The notes below the pieces were generated by a model. It worked only from the letters and a program-made list of their open reading frames with translations, was not told where the DNA came from and did not search any database. Below are positions 35,973-48,200 of a DNA stretch of 64,000 nucleotides, piece by piece. A program made the position numbers and the translations under genes. The stretch covers positions 3,853,616 through 3,917,615 of the forward strand of contig JACAXG010000070.1 of the NCBI GenBank assembly GCA_018881555.1, read 5' to 3'. Every line of letters begins with the position of its first letter. The stretch's first letter is position 1. Source of the DNA: Amblyornis subalaris (taxonomy: Eukaryota > Chordata > Aves > Passeriformes > Ptilonorhynchidae).

Positions 35973-36008
35973 AGAATCATAGAATCATTTAGGTTGAAAA
36001 AGACCAGA
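35973..36008 (-). mobile_element. Minimal CR1 3' tail fragment
   Basis: Only the terminal repeat and about 25 bases of 3' UTR remain: agaatcatagaatcattt followed by aggttgaaaaagacc. It is the extreme of 5' truncation, or the remnant of a copy whose body was deleted. Confidence 0.8.
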
Positions 36009-38394
36009 CAATTCTAGGCTGTTTTGTTTTGTTTTTCAACTCAAAGTTTCCTCTTTTTCTTGTGTCTGACCTTTTCCCATGGCTCCTCATTATGTTTGCT
36101 TATAGCAGTTTCTACTTGTTGGAGTCTGCACTTTATCCCTATTGCAGAGTTATGGAAAGCACTCACCTTCTGGCTAGAAAACTGCAGGTCTTGTATATTT
36201 AATCAAACAGAGAACAGTCTAAGACAGTAACAATAACTTGCCACCTACTGTTCTCTTAGCAACTGAGGATTCTCCATTTTGTGAGTGTGCAATTGTCATC
36301 ACAGCTGAACAGTCGGATAAACTCATATGACAGACAACAGTCATGCAAAGCAGTTTGTCTTGGTGTTAGAACAAGATGGCAAAGTAGGTCTGTGAGTGGG
36401 ATAAAGAATGACCCATTAGGAGTTTCCAGAATTACTATTGAGAAAGGTGTTTTCTACTCCAGAGTGGTTTTGTTTAGAACCAGCTTTTTCTTTTAGGCTT
36501 TCATGCTGCCATCACTTTATTATCTATTTTCCAAGGGCCTAATCTCTCAAGGTTTTGAAGAGGCTTTGAGAGTTGAAAATTGTGAGCTCATCTCAGTGTT
36601 ATTGAACATTTTACAAGATTGGATACTGGATGCATAAAATGGACATCGAATCACCTGCATTCCCTGTTAAGAATTCTAGATTTCAGGAATTTTGAAGTAT
36701 CACATTCAGAAAATTAAGGCCATTGTCGAGAATAACATTTGGATATACTGTCTGCTTTTATAATCCCAAAGTTACTTACAGGCATAACTGCTAAGTGCTG
36801 TGATTGCTGCAAATTTATTCATCAGAACTACCCTTGATATGCTTGAGATCAGTGTTTAAAACTTTTGGAGAATGTGGGAAAGCAGCTGGGAGACAACTGC
36901 TAGATTTAGAGCTGTTTGTGGTGCTGGGGGATAACACGTATGTTATGGGAATACCTGTTGAATCTTTTGTGAATCTATCTTTTGAATAGAGTGTGTGTGA
37001 GACACGGGATGCTTACCCCTTCCCCTTAGTGCACCACCAAATACTCAGTTCTGTCATACTCAATACTTAATGAGGGTGAGAAATATAAAAAGCTGAGTTG
37101 ACTGCAAGGAAAACACTCCATTTAGTGGGACCATTGCTCATGGTAATTTCCTTTGCTTCTCTGTGCATTCTATTCTATTCTGGAATAAAAATCCCATAGA
37201 GCCATAGGTGATCCTGGGGGAAAGACCCTCATACATTTGAATGAATTTTCTACAGACACCTGGGTAAGAAAAAGTTTCAGTAAATAAAACAAAGAAAGGA
37301 TAAAAGTAATCAAATGTGGAGCTGAAAATGTCTGTCCTGTTCCCTTTCAACAGTTTCACAAACTACCGGGCAAGGCTGCTGTGTTTAATGTTTCATGATA
37401 AACAATTTTTAGCAACAGAAACACAGCAGTGCAAAAGACTCAAAAAGTGACTGGGAATCACTGTTTACATAGAAAGCCTGGCCAAGGCAGTGGAAGTGAG
37501 CTCTACAGGCTGCAGGCTATGTACTTACATTCTGGAGCTGCTTTTATCTGAGAATGTCATTTTTGATAAATAGTGCCCATTGTATATTAGGAAAAATCAT
37601 GATAGTTGGGGGAAATGGAAGGCGGTGAGCATCAGAGAGGAAAAAAAAGAGTATTGAAAAGAAACTTTAATTATGTTGGATTCAGTTTTTGAGATGGAAA
37701 ATAGCAGCATTATCTATCAGGTAGTCGATCATCCATCATTCCTGTTCATCCACCCTCACCACTGGAACATTTGAAATGCATGGTCAAAGTGTCAAAGAGA
37801 CACAGCTACAAATACCCTTTGGAATTTTTAGGAAATGAAGAAAGTGGGTTATATATCTTTAGCTCACTGCTAAGAGTAGCTGAAAGAAAAGACTTCTTAT
37901 TAGATCCAGTTAGTATTGTACTACTACTTTTAACTTGGCCAAACTTTATGTCTCAAAGTAGATCTGGACTTCCACTTCAGACAGAGAAATGTACATAAAA
38001 AAGGGTTTAGACCTTTGCAGGTTTTAGATGTTATTCATTGACCCTAGATTTGAAAACTTGCCCAACACTGCTCCGTGATTTAGTGTTAATTACAAATTTT
38101 TAAATTTCCATGCTTTAGCTTGAGATTGGTGGAAGTTAGGACAGAGTTTCCAAATGAACAATACAGTCCTAGTATTTCATGTTTAGGTTTTTTTTGTCCA
38201 AACTCAAGATGATTTGTAGTCATGAATATATGGGAATGAGCTACTTTGCAGAGAATCCCCTTAGCCAGTGGTGAATCCCCTCCCAGAAAGATTTTAGCAG
38301 ACATTAAGACATAAATTTCGTGCACTATGCTCTGGCGAACACAAGAAACAACTACAGATACTACTGAGTATTAGAAACAGAGAATACTGATTAG
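36009..38394. other. Unique AT-rich non-coding sequence
   Basis: No gene or named repeat is recognised. Confidence 0.6.
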
Positions 38395-38443
38395 GAATAT
38401 TTAGATTTGCACTAAATCTTTAGAATATTTAGATGTGCACTAA
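38395..38443. repeat. Short direct duplication, 21-bp unit with 7-bp spacer
   Basis: gaatatttagatttgcacta(a) at 38395-38415 recurs at 38423-38443 with one mismatch (ttg/gtg). Confidence 0.85.
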
Positions 38444-38501
38444 TTGGCACATAGAGGATGTAGGAAGAAAAAGTCTTTTGTTTCAAAATGCAGAATATGT
38501 A

Positions 38502-38574
38502 GGAACTGATTAAAAGGTTTAATCCTTTTAACTGATTAAAAGGAACTGATTTAATGGTTTGTCAAACCATTTGA
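38502..38574. repeat. Nested direct and inverted repeats around aactgattaaaagg
   Basis: aactgattaaaagg occurs twice (about 38503 and 38530), with a third partial aactgattta copy after it. Between the first two, aaaagg and ccttttt form a short inverted repeat. At the right end atggttt-gtc-aaaccat is a perfect 7-bp-stem hairpin. The pattern suggests template switching or slippage during replication. Confidence 0.75.
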
Positions 38575-39205
38575 AATGAAAGAAGGTTGGTAAAAATAGC
38601 TGAGTGGTACGCCCAGTTTAAGCACGGCTCTGGTGAGTAATTAAAAACATTGCTCTGAACTGTAGCATTTTTAACAGTCAAAATGCTGCTACCGTGGAGC
38701 TGCTGTAATTACTGTTCTGTCAAACTGTCAGACAGGAGCAGAAGTGAAAAACAAGGGAGGGAGACTGAATGGCACAGACAAATCACTTAGAAGTCACCTG
38801 GTTGATAACCTTCAAAAAGTTGTCAGAAACAAATTGTGATTCTATTATATTAAATGAGTAAAGAATGACTACAGGCATTAATTGTTCTTTGGATATAGAG
38901 AATGAGTGATCTGTTGACTGTGAAAATAAATGAGATAATTCGCTGATTAGAACTGATGCTATCCACAGTAAAAAAACGAGCAATACAAATGTATTAGCAT
39001 GTCTTTTATCACTGGAGTGGTACAAGCAGTACACAAATATTTGGATGTTGGTCCTGGGATTGGGATGAGGCATTGGCAACTCCCAAGTGCAGAGTTGTGT
39101 TCTTCTGGTAAAAGGTACTGACAAAATACAGGGCTTTGGAGTTGTGCTCCTGATAGACTGTTACATTCCAGATTCCAAACCAGAAAACAACTGGTGTTCA
39201 CTACA

Positions 39206-39298
39206 TATTAGCTATTAAAGAATTAGATTGCATTTTATTGGCAGTCTCATATTAGATATTAAAGAATTAGATTGCATTTTATTGGCAGAGCAGTCTCA
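39206..39298. repeat. Recent tandem duplication, 44/49-bp units
   Basis: The unit tattag[c/a]tattaaagaa ... ttggcag ... tctca occurs at 39206-39249 and 39250-39298. The copies differ by one substitution and a 5-base insertion (gagca) in the second, so the duplication is young relative to its surroundings. Confidence 0.92.
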
Positions 39299-39394
39299 TA
39301 ACTAGTGCTACTTCTTAACACCTGTAAGGGTTAGAGCTTTGTTTTGTTAAATAAAACAGGTTAGGAGAGATGAATCAGCTCATGCAGTCCTTAC

Positions 39395-39435
39395 AAAGGC
39401 TGGGATTTGAACGTGGGTCTTTACAGGTCAATCTG
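39395..39435 (-). mobile_element. Possible MIR or tRNA-SINE B-box remnant
   Basis: gctgggatttgaacgtgggt read on the minus strand resembles the B-box region of MIR (gggttcgaatcc with flanks). The body beyond it is too worn to confirm. Confidence 0.28.
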
Positions 39436-42400
39436 TCCTGATTTTGCAATCCCAGATAAACAAACTTAATTGTATTAACAGTATGGGAAATTGGTACTAC
39501 TATTTGCAGATTTTCAAAGTTACAGTATTTTTCATCCTTCTGGAAAAAATCAGAAGTTCTTTTAGAACAAGCCTAGTCACACAGCCACCATTAAAACATC
39601 CACATGAGAAAGAGGCTGGTTTGTTTTTCATTGTTATTTTCTGTTAAGTAACTTGATATCTTGCTTCCTCATAAGAGTCACTGCATATTTAGATATTTTG
39701 ATGCTGCTTTTTCAGTTAAATGACCTCAGCACTTCATCACTGCATTTCTCAAAGAGGTCAGGACTGACAACAAGGTATTTTGTTGTAAGTGCTTTGCAGA
39801 AGTACTGGAAAGGCAAAAAAAGCCAAAAATACTTTCATTGACAGTGTTAGTGCCTCTGTTTCAAGTACAAATTGTTTATAATCCATCTGTGCCTCTAGTG
39901 TCAAGGAATTATTTGTTTCATAAGGACTAGTTTAAGGACATGATATCGGGAGGTACCTGAGTGGAAAGACAGAAGATAAAAATTTAATGGAAATGTAAAC
40001 ATGACTGCCTGGGTGAACCTTCTTTTTTTTCTTTCAGTGGTACTGGAGGAATGGAATAGCTTGACATTATGGTACAGTTTTTCTGAAATCTGAACAATTC
40101 TTTTTGCACTGATGGAAAGAGAAAAAATTATGATATGTCATTAAACAGATGGACAAAATTCTCTTCTGTTGCCACCAAATAAATATGGAGTAAGGACCTT
40201 TCCCGATGTGTTAGGTATCAGTACTTGTGGAGATCCACTGGAATGACTGTGATCATCCTGTCAAGCAATCAGTTCCCGTTGGTAAAATATTGAAGTTTAC
40301 TAGTGGTGTATGGCAAAATGTCTGAATTAATGCCTATAAAAGCCATCCAGTGACATAATGCCACTTAGGAAATGTTCTTGCTTTAACTGCTAGCTTAAAA
40401 TATCTATTTTTCTATTCTTAGACAGTCAATTTGTATTTTCAATTTTGCAGGGTTGAGCTTCCCATTTTGTAGCTAACAATGGCAGTGTGGTCTTTATTTA
40501 CTGTCCAGGGATATAATAAAGAAAAAAAAAATAAGGGGCAGAAAAAAAATAATCTACCTTCCCTAGGAACCAGTGAGGTTTCCTTTCATAAGGAACACAG
40601 CCCTAATCATTTCCAGTCACATCAAAAGAAATTGAAATTTTGCTCACTTATCTTTCAGCACATATTATGATTCCTAGTTCTAAAGTGTTTCTGTTGGATC
40701 AAATCAGGCTGATTAGATGGCAATCAAGCTCCTTGTTCTTTTTGAGCTTCGGTACCATATTTTTTTCTCCTTTCTTTATGCTCCTTACTGTCACATTAAT
40801 TTTCACCATGTTCTGATTTTTGATGGTTCAGAGTACCCTGAAGAAAATATTGACCAAACTGTAGGTACTATAGATAATTGAAGGAACTTGAACTTGATGA
40901 TTAAAACTGTATGGCTTTTTACATGAAATGATAGAGAAAGGCTTGCTACAGTAATTTTAGAGTTAATGCTCCTGCATCTTTTGAGAACAGGGAAGAGAAG
41001 TGACCAAAGAGAGAGTTTGAGAACATTGTGAGGCTTTGGGCAGAGGAGTGAGAGCTGGCTGAGGAGAGAAAACTTGAACAGAGAGTAGCTGAAAGTCAGG
41101 CCAGCTAGGAGGGATAAAGAGCTTGAAGCTGCACAGGCAACAAAAATAACAAAAGTTCTCAGTGAAGGTGTGTTTGGATGCAGCTTACCATCATGTCCTT
41201 CTCCTGTCTGAGAGGCAGAGAGAGACAAGAGCTGCAGTGCTGATTTTTCTGTCATAATCACAAAGACTTATGGTTACAGCCTCTGCTTCCCTACAGTTCT
41301 GAGAAATGCTCCAGCATCGCCAGACATATGTGATTATTGACTGAACATATTGGCTGGGGCACCTGCATTTCTCCTCATTCATCTCATGATGCATAGAGCG
41401 ATGGGAACATGCTTTATTTCTTGCATGAAATCTTTCTTTTTGATGGGGCATTGGGTAAGAATGATGAAAAACTGAGACGAGAAGAACAGAGCGCTATTCT
41501 GGGAGGACAGAAATTTTCTGGCTTGTTTCTCACAGTGAGTTGAGGTGTAGGTAGCCTAGCAAACTACAGTGCTGGTGGGCCCTTACAGCAGCATGGGCCC
41601 TTGCATGGGCTCTGTTGAATGGGAGAGAACTTGAAGGAAGGCAATCTCCCAGAGTCTCTTCAAGATACGTTACTGAGGGCTGTTTCCAGACTGTAGTCCG
41701 GATAAATGGCTCTTCACATGTTTTACTGCTTAGTGCACTTAAGGACTGTGTATCCTTGATCCATTTATGTTGAACAGACCATTGAACATCTCGTCGCTGG
41801 TAATACCTGACAGATGTCTGAACTTTGCTACGCCAATAAAACCAGAAACATGCATGATGGACTTCTGGACCTCCCCTCTCAATGGCACCTATGAGATACT
41901 CTATGAAAGGACCAGCTGCCAGTCTGCCAGAGAAGAAAAGCTGTAGCTTGGAGCTACCGCAATTAATTCCTTTTCTTGCTTATAACTAGACCCCAGATGT
42001 ACTGCAAGAAAACCCAGACTAGAATCACTATCGAAGATTAGGTTATTGGGAAGGAAGTCAGAGTGTGCATGGCCAGGGGCAGGAAAGTTTGTGTTCTGTG
42101 CTTTACCACAGCATGAAAAATACCAAAAAAGGAAGGAAGACTTATTTGACTGGCTGGCAAAATATTAGTCTCCCAGTGAGGAAGCAGACCTACCTTGACC
42201 AACTTTGGAAAAACTGCAATTTTATTTTTAAAGTAAGTTTTCAAAATTGCCCTGTACAAAAGCAAAGGAAAGAATGCCAAGGCTCATATTTTTTTCCCTT
42301 TCCAGTTTATCATTAAGATAAAGGCAGTTTCTGCAGTCATTGAAATGAAGGGACCATTGACAATATTCAGCAAAAGGGCAGGCTTGAATCAAAACTTAAG

Positions 42401-44593
42401 TCCTGAAAACATGGAAGAATTGCACTTCAAAATCCAACCTTTTAATTTTAGTTAACAGTCAATGAAGCTGATAGTTAAACAAGTCCTTGTCATGCTGTGC
42501 AAGAGAAAGAGATGATATTAAAGCCACTGTAATAAATTTTAAGGAAAGATGTCTGAATCTCACAGTATGTAACCTTAACCTTCAGAATGTTAGCACACCT
42601 TTTGTTGTACAGGCAGACATTTTCATTTTGAAAATGGCCACAGCTGAAAGGTTAAAAACTGTGGGGAAATCTTCTCCCTGACTCTAAGAAACACCTGTTC
42701 CCACAAGATGGAATTTAGTGCATTGCTGAAAGAGATTTGACATTTCTGGCAAACAGTAGCCTAGCTCAAATAAAGGAGAGGAGACAATAATTTGAATAGA
42801 TGGAATTTTTTTGTGACTCTTCTCAGTGGTGTGCCTCTGTAGGAAGAGGAGGGAAAAAACCCCATCGCTTTAGAGCCACATCACCATCAGAAGATACCTT
42901 TAGCTGAGACAGTTCCTCCCGGGGTGCCTTGGTACTAATTACATCTGTTATGCAGGAATAAAATGACACAATCTCAGATTTAGGGAAGCTGGATTACCAC
43001 TGAGTATTTTATTTGATCTAAGTAAAGAGTTAATTTGGTCACGTGGATAAACTAGGAAAGACTCAAAAGAAAAACTTGTGATAGAAATTTGTCCTTGTAA
43101 ATATGACTGAAACGTAATTTATAGTGGTGACTGTTCACTTTGGTCTTTGTTCACAGTGCTGTGAGATGTCTTGTCAGTGCTAAGAATGGGATTAATACTA
43201 TAGGACTGCAACACTCAAAAATGGATGGGCAGTCAAGTCCTAAGAGGATGAAAAGTCAGAAAAGCTATGATTTGGGTCAAAATAATGATGACCAAAGCCT
43301 AATTTCCAACACAACTCCTCTCCTTCCCTCCTCCTCCTCCCTCCCACCCCCTCAGTATTCATATACATGGTTTCCAACCAAAAGAGGTGGGAGCTGAGAT
43401 CTAATATGAACTGAACAGGCTACAATTTCTGTTTAATTTCAGCTGAGCCACTGAAACTAGGGTGAAGTAATATATGATTTGAAAGTTCTTATCCCAGAAG
43501 AACACTCTGGTTAACACAGTAGGTTTTTTTCTTTATACTTGTATTTTGTGCTCAGACTGTTGATCAATCAAGTCATTTGAGCATCTGCATTCCTCTCTGA
43601 TCTGGATGAGGCAGATGTTTGGTGATTGTTGTAATGGTATATCTGTTCTTCTCTGAAAATGTTTCCTTTGATTTCTGGTGCAGTAAATAGCTTATCAATG
43701 CCTGGCACAAAATTGTTATCTTTATCTCTTTGTAGACATGTGTCCCCTCTAAGCCTAATGGATATTTCAAATCAGCGATTGCTAACACAGTTTGACAAAA
43801 TAAACTGAATATCATAACAAAAATGATTGCTGCTAGGCAGGATATTATAGCATTACTCACCTCTACTTTCTGATGTTTTAATGCCACTTTCCATGATAGA
43901 TAATGAGGAATGGCAGAAGGCAATGCATTGCAGCCAACAGAGTTCTGTGGTTTTCTGATACCAATATTAACAGCTATGCTCAGATCATTAATATCAGTAT
44001 TTGTTCACAGCTCCATGGTGGTAAGGCAGTCAAGGCATTGACTGTTCTTTTTTTAAAGTGACAAATGCAGGTTTTCAAACCCTCCTGTGGAACACTGACT
44101 TGTCAAAGATGACTGCTGTACCTGAGAACTGTGCAATGCACTCTTTGCAATAGTTTTCTTCTTTTCAGCAATAATATGTTATAAGAAACTGAAGCTGGAA
44201 TGTTTCTGGGTTTGAACCTCTCAATTGATTATAAACTCTGTTTGAAGGGTCATATATGAGATTTCTCTTCTGTTGATTTGTTGAAGTATAATTTAAGAAT
44301 GTTATCTAATTACTCATTTTTTTCCCATCTGGACATTTATCAGTCTGCTGTGTATCTAGTTACCAGTTTCCATAGACTTACAAGAGTTTATGAATCTTTG
44401 ATATGTCTCTGTTGATCTCAAATGTACTTGAAAAATGTCGGGGGGAAGACAATAGGCAAAAACCTAACATATGTCTAAAATTCTTGGAAACCAGACATAA
44501 AAGACTGCATCCTTGTAAGGTCTTGCCCCCTGTCTATCTGGCTTCTGTATCTTCTGTTTCACAGAGAAAAGTGTAAATGTTTATCTGAGCTTT
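39436..44593. other. Unique AT-rich non-coding sequence
   Basis: It contains a purine/pyrimidine-biased CT tract at 43316-43354. A stretch at 41690-41880 (tccggataaatggc ... ctcgtcgctgg ... acgccaataaaacc) has the feel of an LTR 3' half, but its ends cannot be placed. A 152-codon minus frame (40803-41261) is unrecognised. Confidence 0.5.
43316..43354. repeat. CT-rich low-complexity tract
   Basis: Almost pure pyrimidines (ccctcctcctcctccctccc), ending in ctcag. It looks like a splice acceptor but no exon can be shown downstream. Confidence 0.8.
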
Positions 44594-44650
44594 TGTTTCT
44601 TTGTTTGTGGTTTTTTTTTTTTTTTTTTGTTTGTTTGGTTTTTTTTTTCT
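44592..44650. repeat. T-rich low-complexity tract
   Basis: tttgtttctttg units lead into an 18-base T run (44611-44628), then tttgtttgg and a second T run of about 10, ending in ctcag. Confidence 0.9.
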
Positions 44651-44651
44651 C

Positions 44652-45158
44652 AGTAAAAGGATGTGTATTTTGATGGGTCATAGCAGTGGCAACAGCAAGC
44701 CAGAAAGTTTCCTTTCTGGGCTATTTGCAGAGAGAGGGCAGCCTGCCAAACTTGTAAGCAGCACCTCCCAAGCATCTACTGGAAGACTAGGTATGCCTGT
44801 TGTGAAAGATGTTGCATTTATGTGATAATGAAACAGTACCTTTATTATCCTCCTGTCCCAGCAGCTATATAGCTCCTCACTAGGCAGTCGTGTGCTTAGG
44901 GACCAAATAGGCAAACTGATTTGTGACAAAATTATTAAAATTAAAAGCTAAGCTTTTATGCTTATTTAGCTAATGGTCTACAGTGCCTGGAGGTGGTTAA
45001 TCAGGATTTGGCAGAATGTTAAATAATCTTAATTTCCGTTTGTGTTTCTTGTTTGGGGACTGTTCTGTATGCCCTGTTGTCAGCAGATTAGCTGTGTTTC
45101 CTGTGTTATTTAGGGAAGCACTCTGACCTGTCTTACTGGGTAGTTTGGAGGTGTAAAA
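44652..45158. other. Non-coding sequence between pyrimidine tracts
   Basis: No gene is recognised. The two tracts are about 500 bases apart. Confidence 0.55.
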
Positions 45159-45271
45159 TTTTTTTCTTTTTTCTTCTTTTTTTCTTTTTTTCTTTTTTGT
45201 TTCTTTTGTTTCTTTTGTTTCTTTTTTCTGTTTTCTTTTTTCTTTTTTTTTTCTTTTTCCTTTTCTGACAG
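45159..45271. repeat. (TTTTC)n / (TTTTGTTTC)n pyrimidine microsatellite
   Basis: About 113 bases almost wholly T and C with a few G: ttttttc, then gtttctttt units three to four times, then tttttc again, ending in ttttctgacag. On the minus strand it gives lysine-rich open frames of 77 and 96 codons, which are artefacts of the repeat. Confidence 0.95.
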
Positions 45272-48200
45272 TCTTGAGAAGCAACATGGACTTTGATTCT
45301 CCTACTTAAAAGAATCCAAGATTTTATTTTGTCACAAGCGATATGCTTGCAGATTCTTAGCACCATAAGGGTAACTTCTGTCTGTTTTGTGATTTTACTG
45401 CATCTATTGGGCTGTTTTATTTTATATCCAGTTGTGCTTCTGTTTCAGAGTAGCTTATCTATAATACAGTAGCATTTAGCTTTTCACTTCTCTTTCATAT
45501 ATAGTCATTTGGGAAGCATCTTCTGTGTTACACTTTTGAAAGTACGTGCTGTGTAAGTTTGTAGGAAGTCTTCTGCCCAGCAATCAGTACACCTTTCTTC
45601 CAAAGTATAATTAAAGTATTTGATCTTCTGTGTATGAAGCTTTGCTTCTGCAGGAAAGTTCCAGACTCTACGAGCCTGAATTGTGATCCGTTATTGGATA
45701 CTAATTCTTCTGGGCTCCAGTCTGCGGGGAAGGGTGGACAGGAAAGTAATTACAGTAGCAAGTGTTACTTGTGACGTAAATGCTGTTTCTGGCCATTTAT
45801 TGAAGCAATCTCTCAGGATGATGGCAAAGCAGAAGTCAATGGTGCATGAACAAATAGGTCTTTGATAACAGTAGCAAACCTTCCCCACAATGTATCACAT
45901 AAAGGGACAGGCTGCAATGGTGATGCGAAGTCGCTGCTGCTTTGCCAGGAGACTGATGATAGAGGTTCTATAGTTGCTCTTTTGTTCTGACAATCCATTG
46001 ACATGAATTGTAATCCGAAGGAAAAAATTATCACTGTATATTTGTAAATTCTGTAGAAGAACAAATCCGTGACCAACTTGAACCAGAGCTTTCTGGTGGG
46101 GAAGGGTTACAGAATAGTTGAAACAGTAGGTAGGTAGAGGTGGACAAGGGGGTTTGGAATTAGCAGATCTTGTGGGCAAGATGCTGTGTCATTTTTGTTT
46201 GACTGGCCTTATTAAACTATAATACTTACTGGCTCTTTATGAATTAAAGCACTAAGCTGTAAATCTGTAACCCTAATTTAGGTCCTCTGTTATAGCTACA
46301 CAGAAGTATATGCTTTTCTCTGTCTAAAATGGAATGCTCTTCTCAGTTTCTTCAAGTGCTTTGGGTGCAAATGCAATGGTGTTTCAGCATCCTGCATGTT
46401 TCTGCAAGTTTGAGCCCACATTCATAACTGGAGGCGGTGGCAGTCACAATAGTGTGCAGTAATATAAATCCTGGGCTGTTTGCACATCAGCATTTTACTG
46501 CCTTGAGTCTTTGCAGTTCCACAAAATTTTGCTCTAAACAATTTTGCAGCAGATGCACACTTAAGGAAAGACATACCATACTGTACAAATTAAGCCAGAA
46601 CATATTTGTGATCATGATGGGGTCAAAACTTTTGTAATTGTATTTGTTCATTCTGAATTTTACTTTTGTTGGAGACATTATGGACAAAATAATGAGAATT
46701 CTGTCAACATGAAGTGGCAACTGACAAAGCTCAATTTCCACCTCAAGTTGCCAAGGTGCTGTAATACAGCACAACGACAAAGCTAGGGCTGTACTACAGG
46801 GCTTGAGAAACGCTTCCCAATAAAACACCCTTATTTTGATGTCAGACTTTAGACTGATTATTAAGAAATACGGCTGTCATTCTTTAAAAAGCTTTGGGCA
46901 TGGGATAAAGTCTGTAGCATACCCATTTGAAGCAGAGAAATCCATCAAGTGAGCTAATTTCTATGTAGCTCTGTCAGCCCTTGCACAACAGCATGTAGCA
47001 GTACACATCTACTGGGGAAAATGACGTCATCGTGCAGTTTGCAAATATGACTTCTGATTTTTTAAATTCTATTGTGTGAATCACACAGAAAACTGGATTT
47101 TGTTTCTGTGAACAAACCCTTTACGTGGCAATGTTTTGTTCAGTACTTTCTGTTATAGTCACTGATAGTAGTCTGTTACAGTAGCATACAGTGCTGCTAG
47201 AATATTATGGCAAGTAGGTATTTCCATGTTTCCCATAACTATGCAAATATGAAATACAGCAAGTGTACTATCTGGGTAAAAATCAAGTTCTTGTACAGTA
47301 AACCAAGCATAGAAATTTCTTCCCCAGACCACTGACTGCATATAATGGAGGGTCAGCAAGTGACAAACCTCTAAAGCATTGGAAATAAGTGAATTCAGGT
47401 AATCGAGAGACTGCAGAACCACTATTTGACATTAATTAATCACCCTTGTCTGTCCTGCTAAAGTAGCAGAAATATAAATTCCTAATACAATGTACATTGG
47501 AATATTTATGTATGAAGTTGAGGCACGCCTGGAACAGTAATTTTATTTACCTGTTTTTACAGGAAGCAACACACCGTACTCTAGCAAAATGTTCAATTTT
47601 TCTTTAGTGTTTATACCCAAATTTCTTTCCATTATATCCAGGCTCATATCCAATGTGTTGTGCAGATTAGAGCAACAAACTGATTTTCCTTCCAAGTGTT
47701 GCAGTTTTCAGAACCCGTGGTTTCATTTTTGCACTGTTGGAATTTTCCATAGTCTTTTTTACCTCATCTTCTGTCTAGCTGCCTAGCTTGAGCAACACCT
47801 CATATTCCATAACTTATCACTCTTGTGCTATTGCTGACTCAGTCTGAGTACCAATGATTTTAGTTGTCTGTGACTAAGCAATTTTCAATACAAATTGTAA
47901 TTTGAAGCCAAATTTTGAAGCATTTAATCTTCCACCCTTTCAAGCTTGTATGTGGCAGTGATAGCAATACAACAGCCTTGTTCTGCTAATTTACTCACTT
48001 TATCCTTATGCTGATGTAAATTACAGTACCCAACTATATTTGCCCTGCAAGTGAAATGTCCTTAAATGTATGTGTATATATCATGTGCATGCATGTTACA
48101 TGTACATATCATCAGCAAGAGGAAATATATACAGCCTATACTGAGCTTTGGCTTCAAAAGTTCAAGAGTTTAAGCATGTTAGAGCATGTTTTACTTCCTC

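Noticed and set aside
40803..41261. 152-codon minus-strand frame rich in serine and leucine that looks like a membrane protein
   Set aside because: A serine/leucine-rich translation is expected from pyrimidine-rich antisense DNA. No ordered membrane topology or family is seen.
44997..45366. Lysine-rich minus-strand frames that look like a nuclear localisation region
   Set aside because: They are translations of the TTTTC microsatellite.
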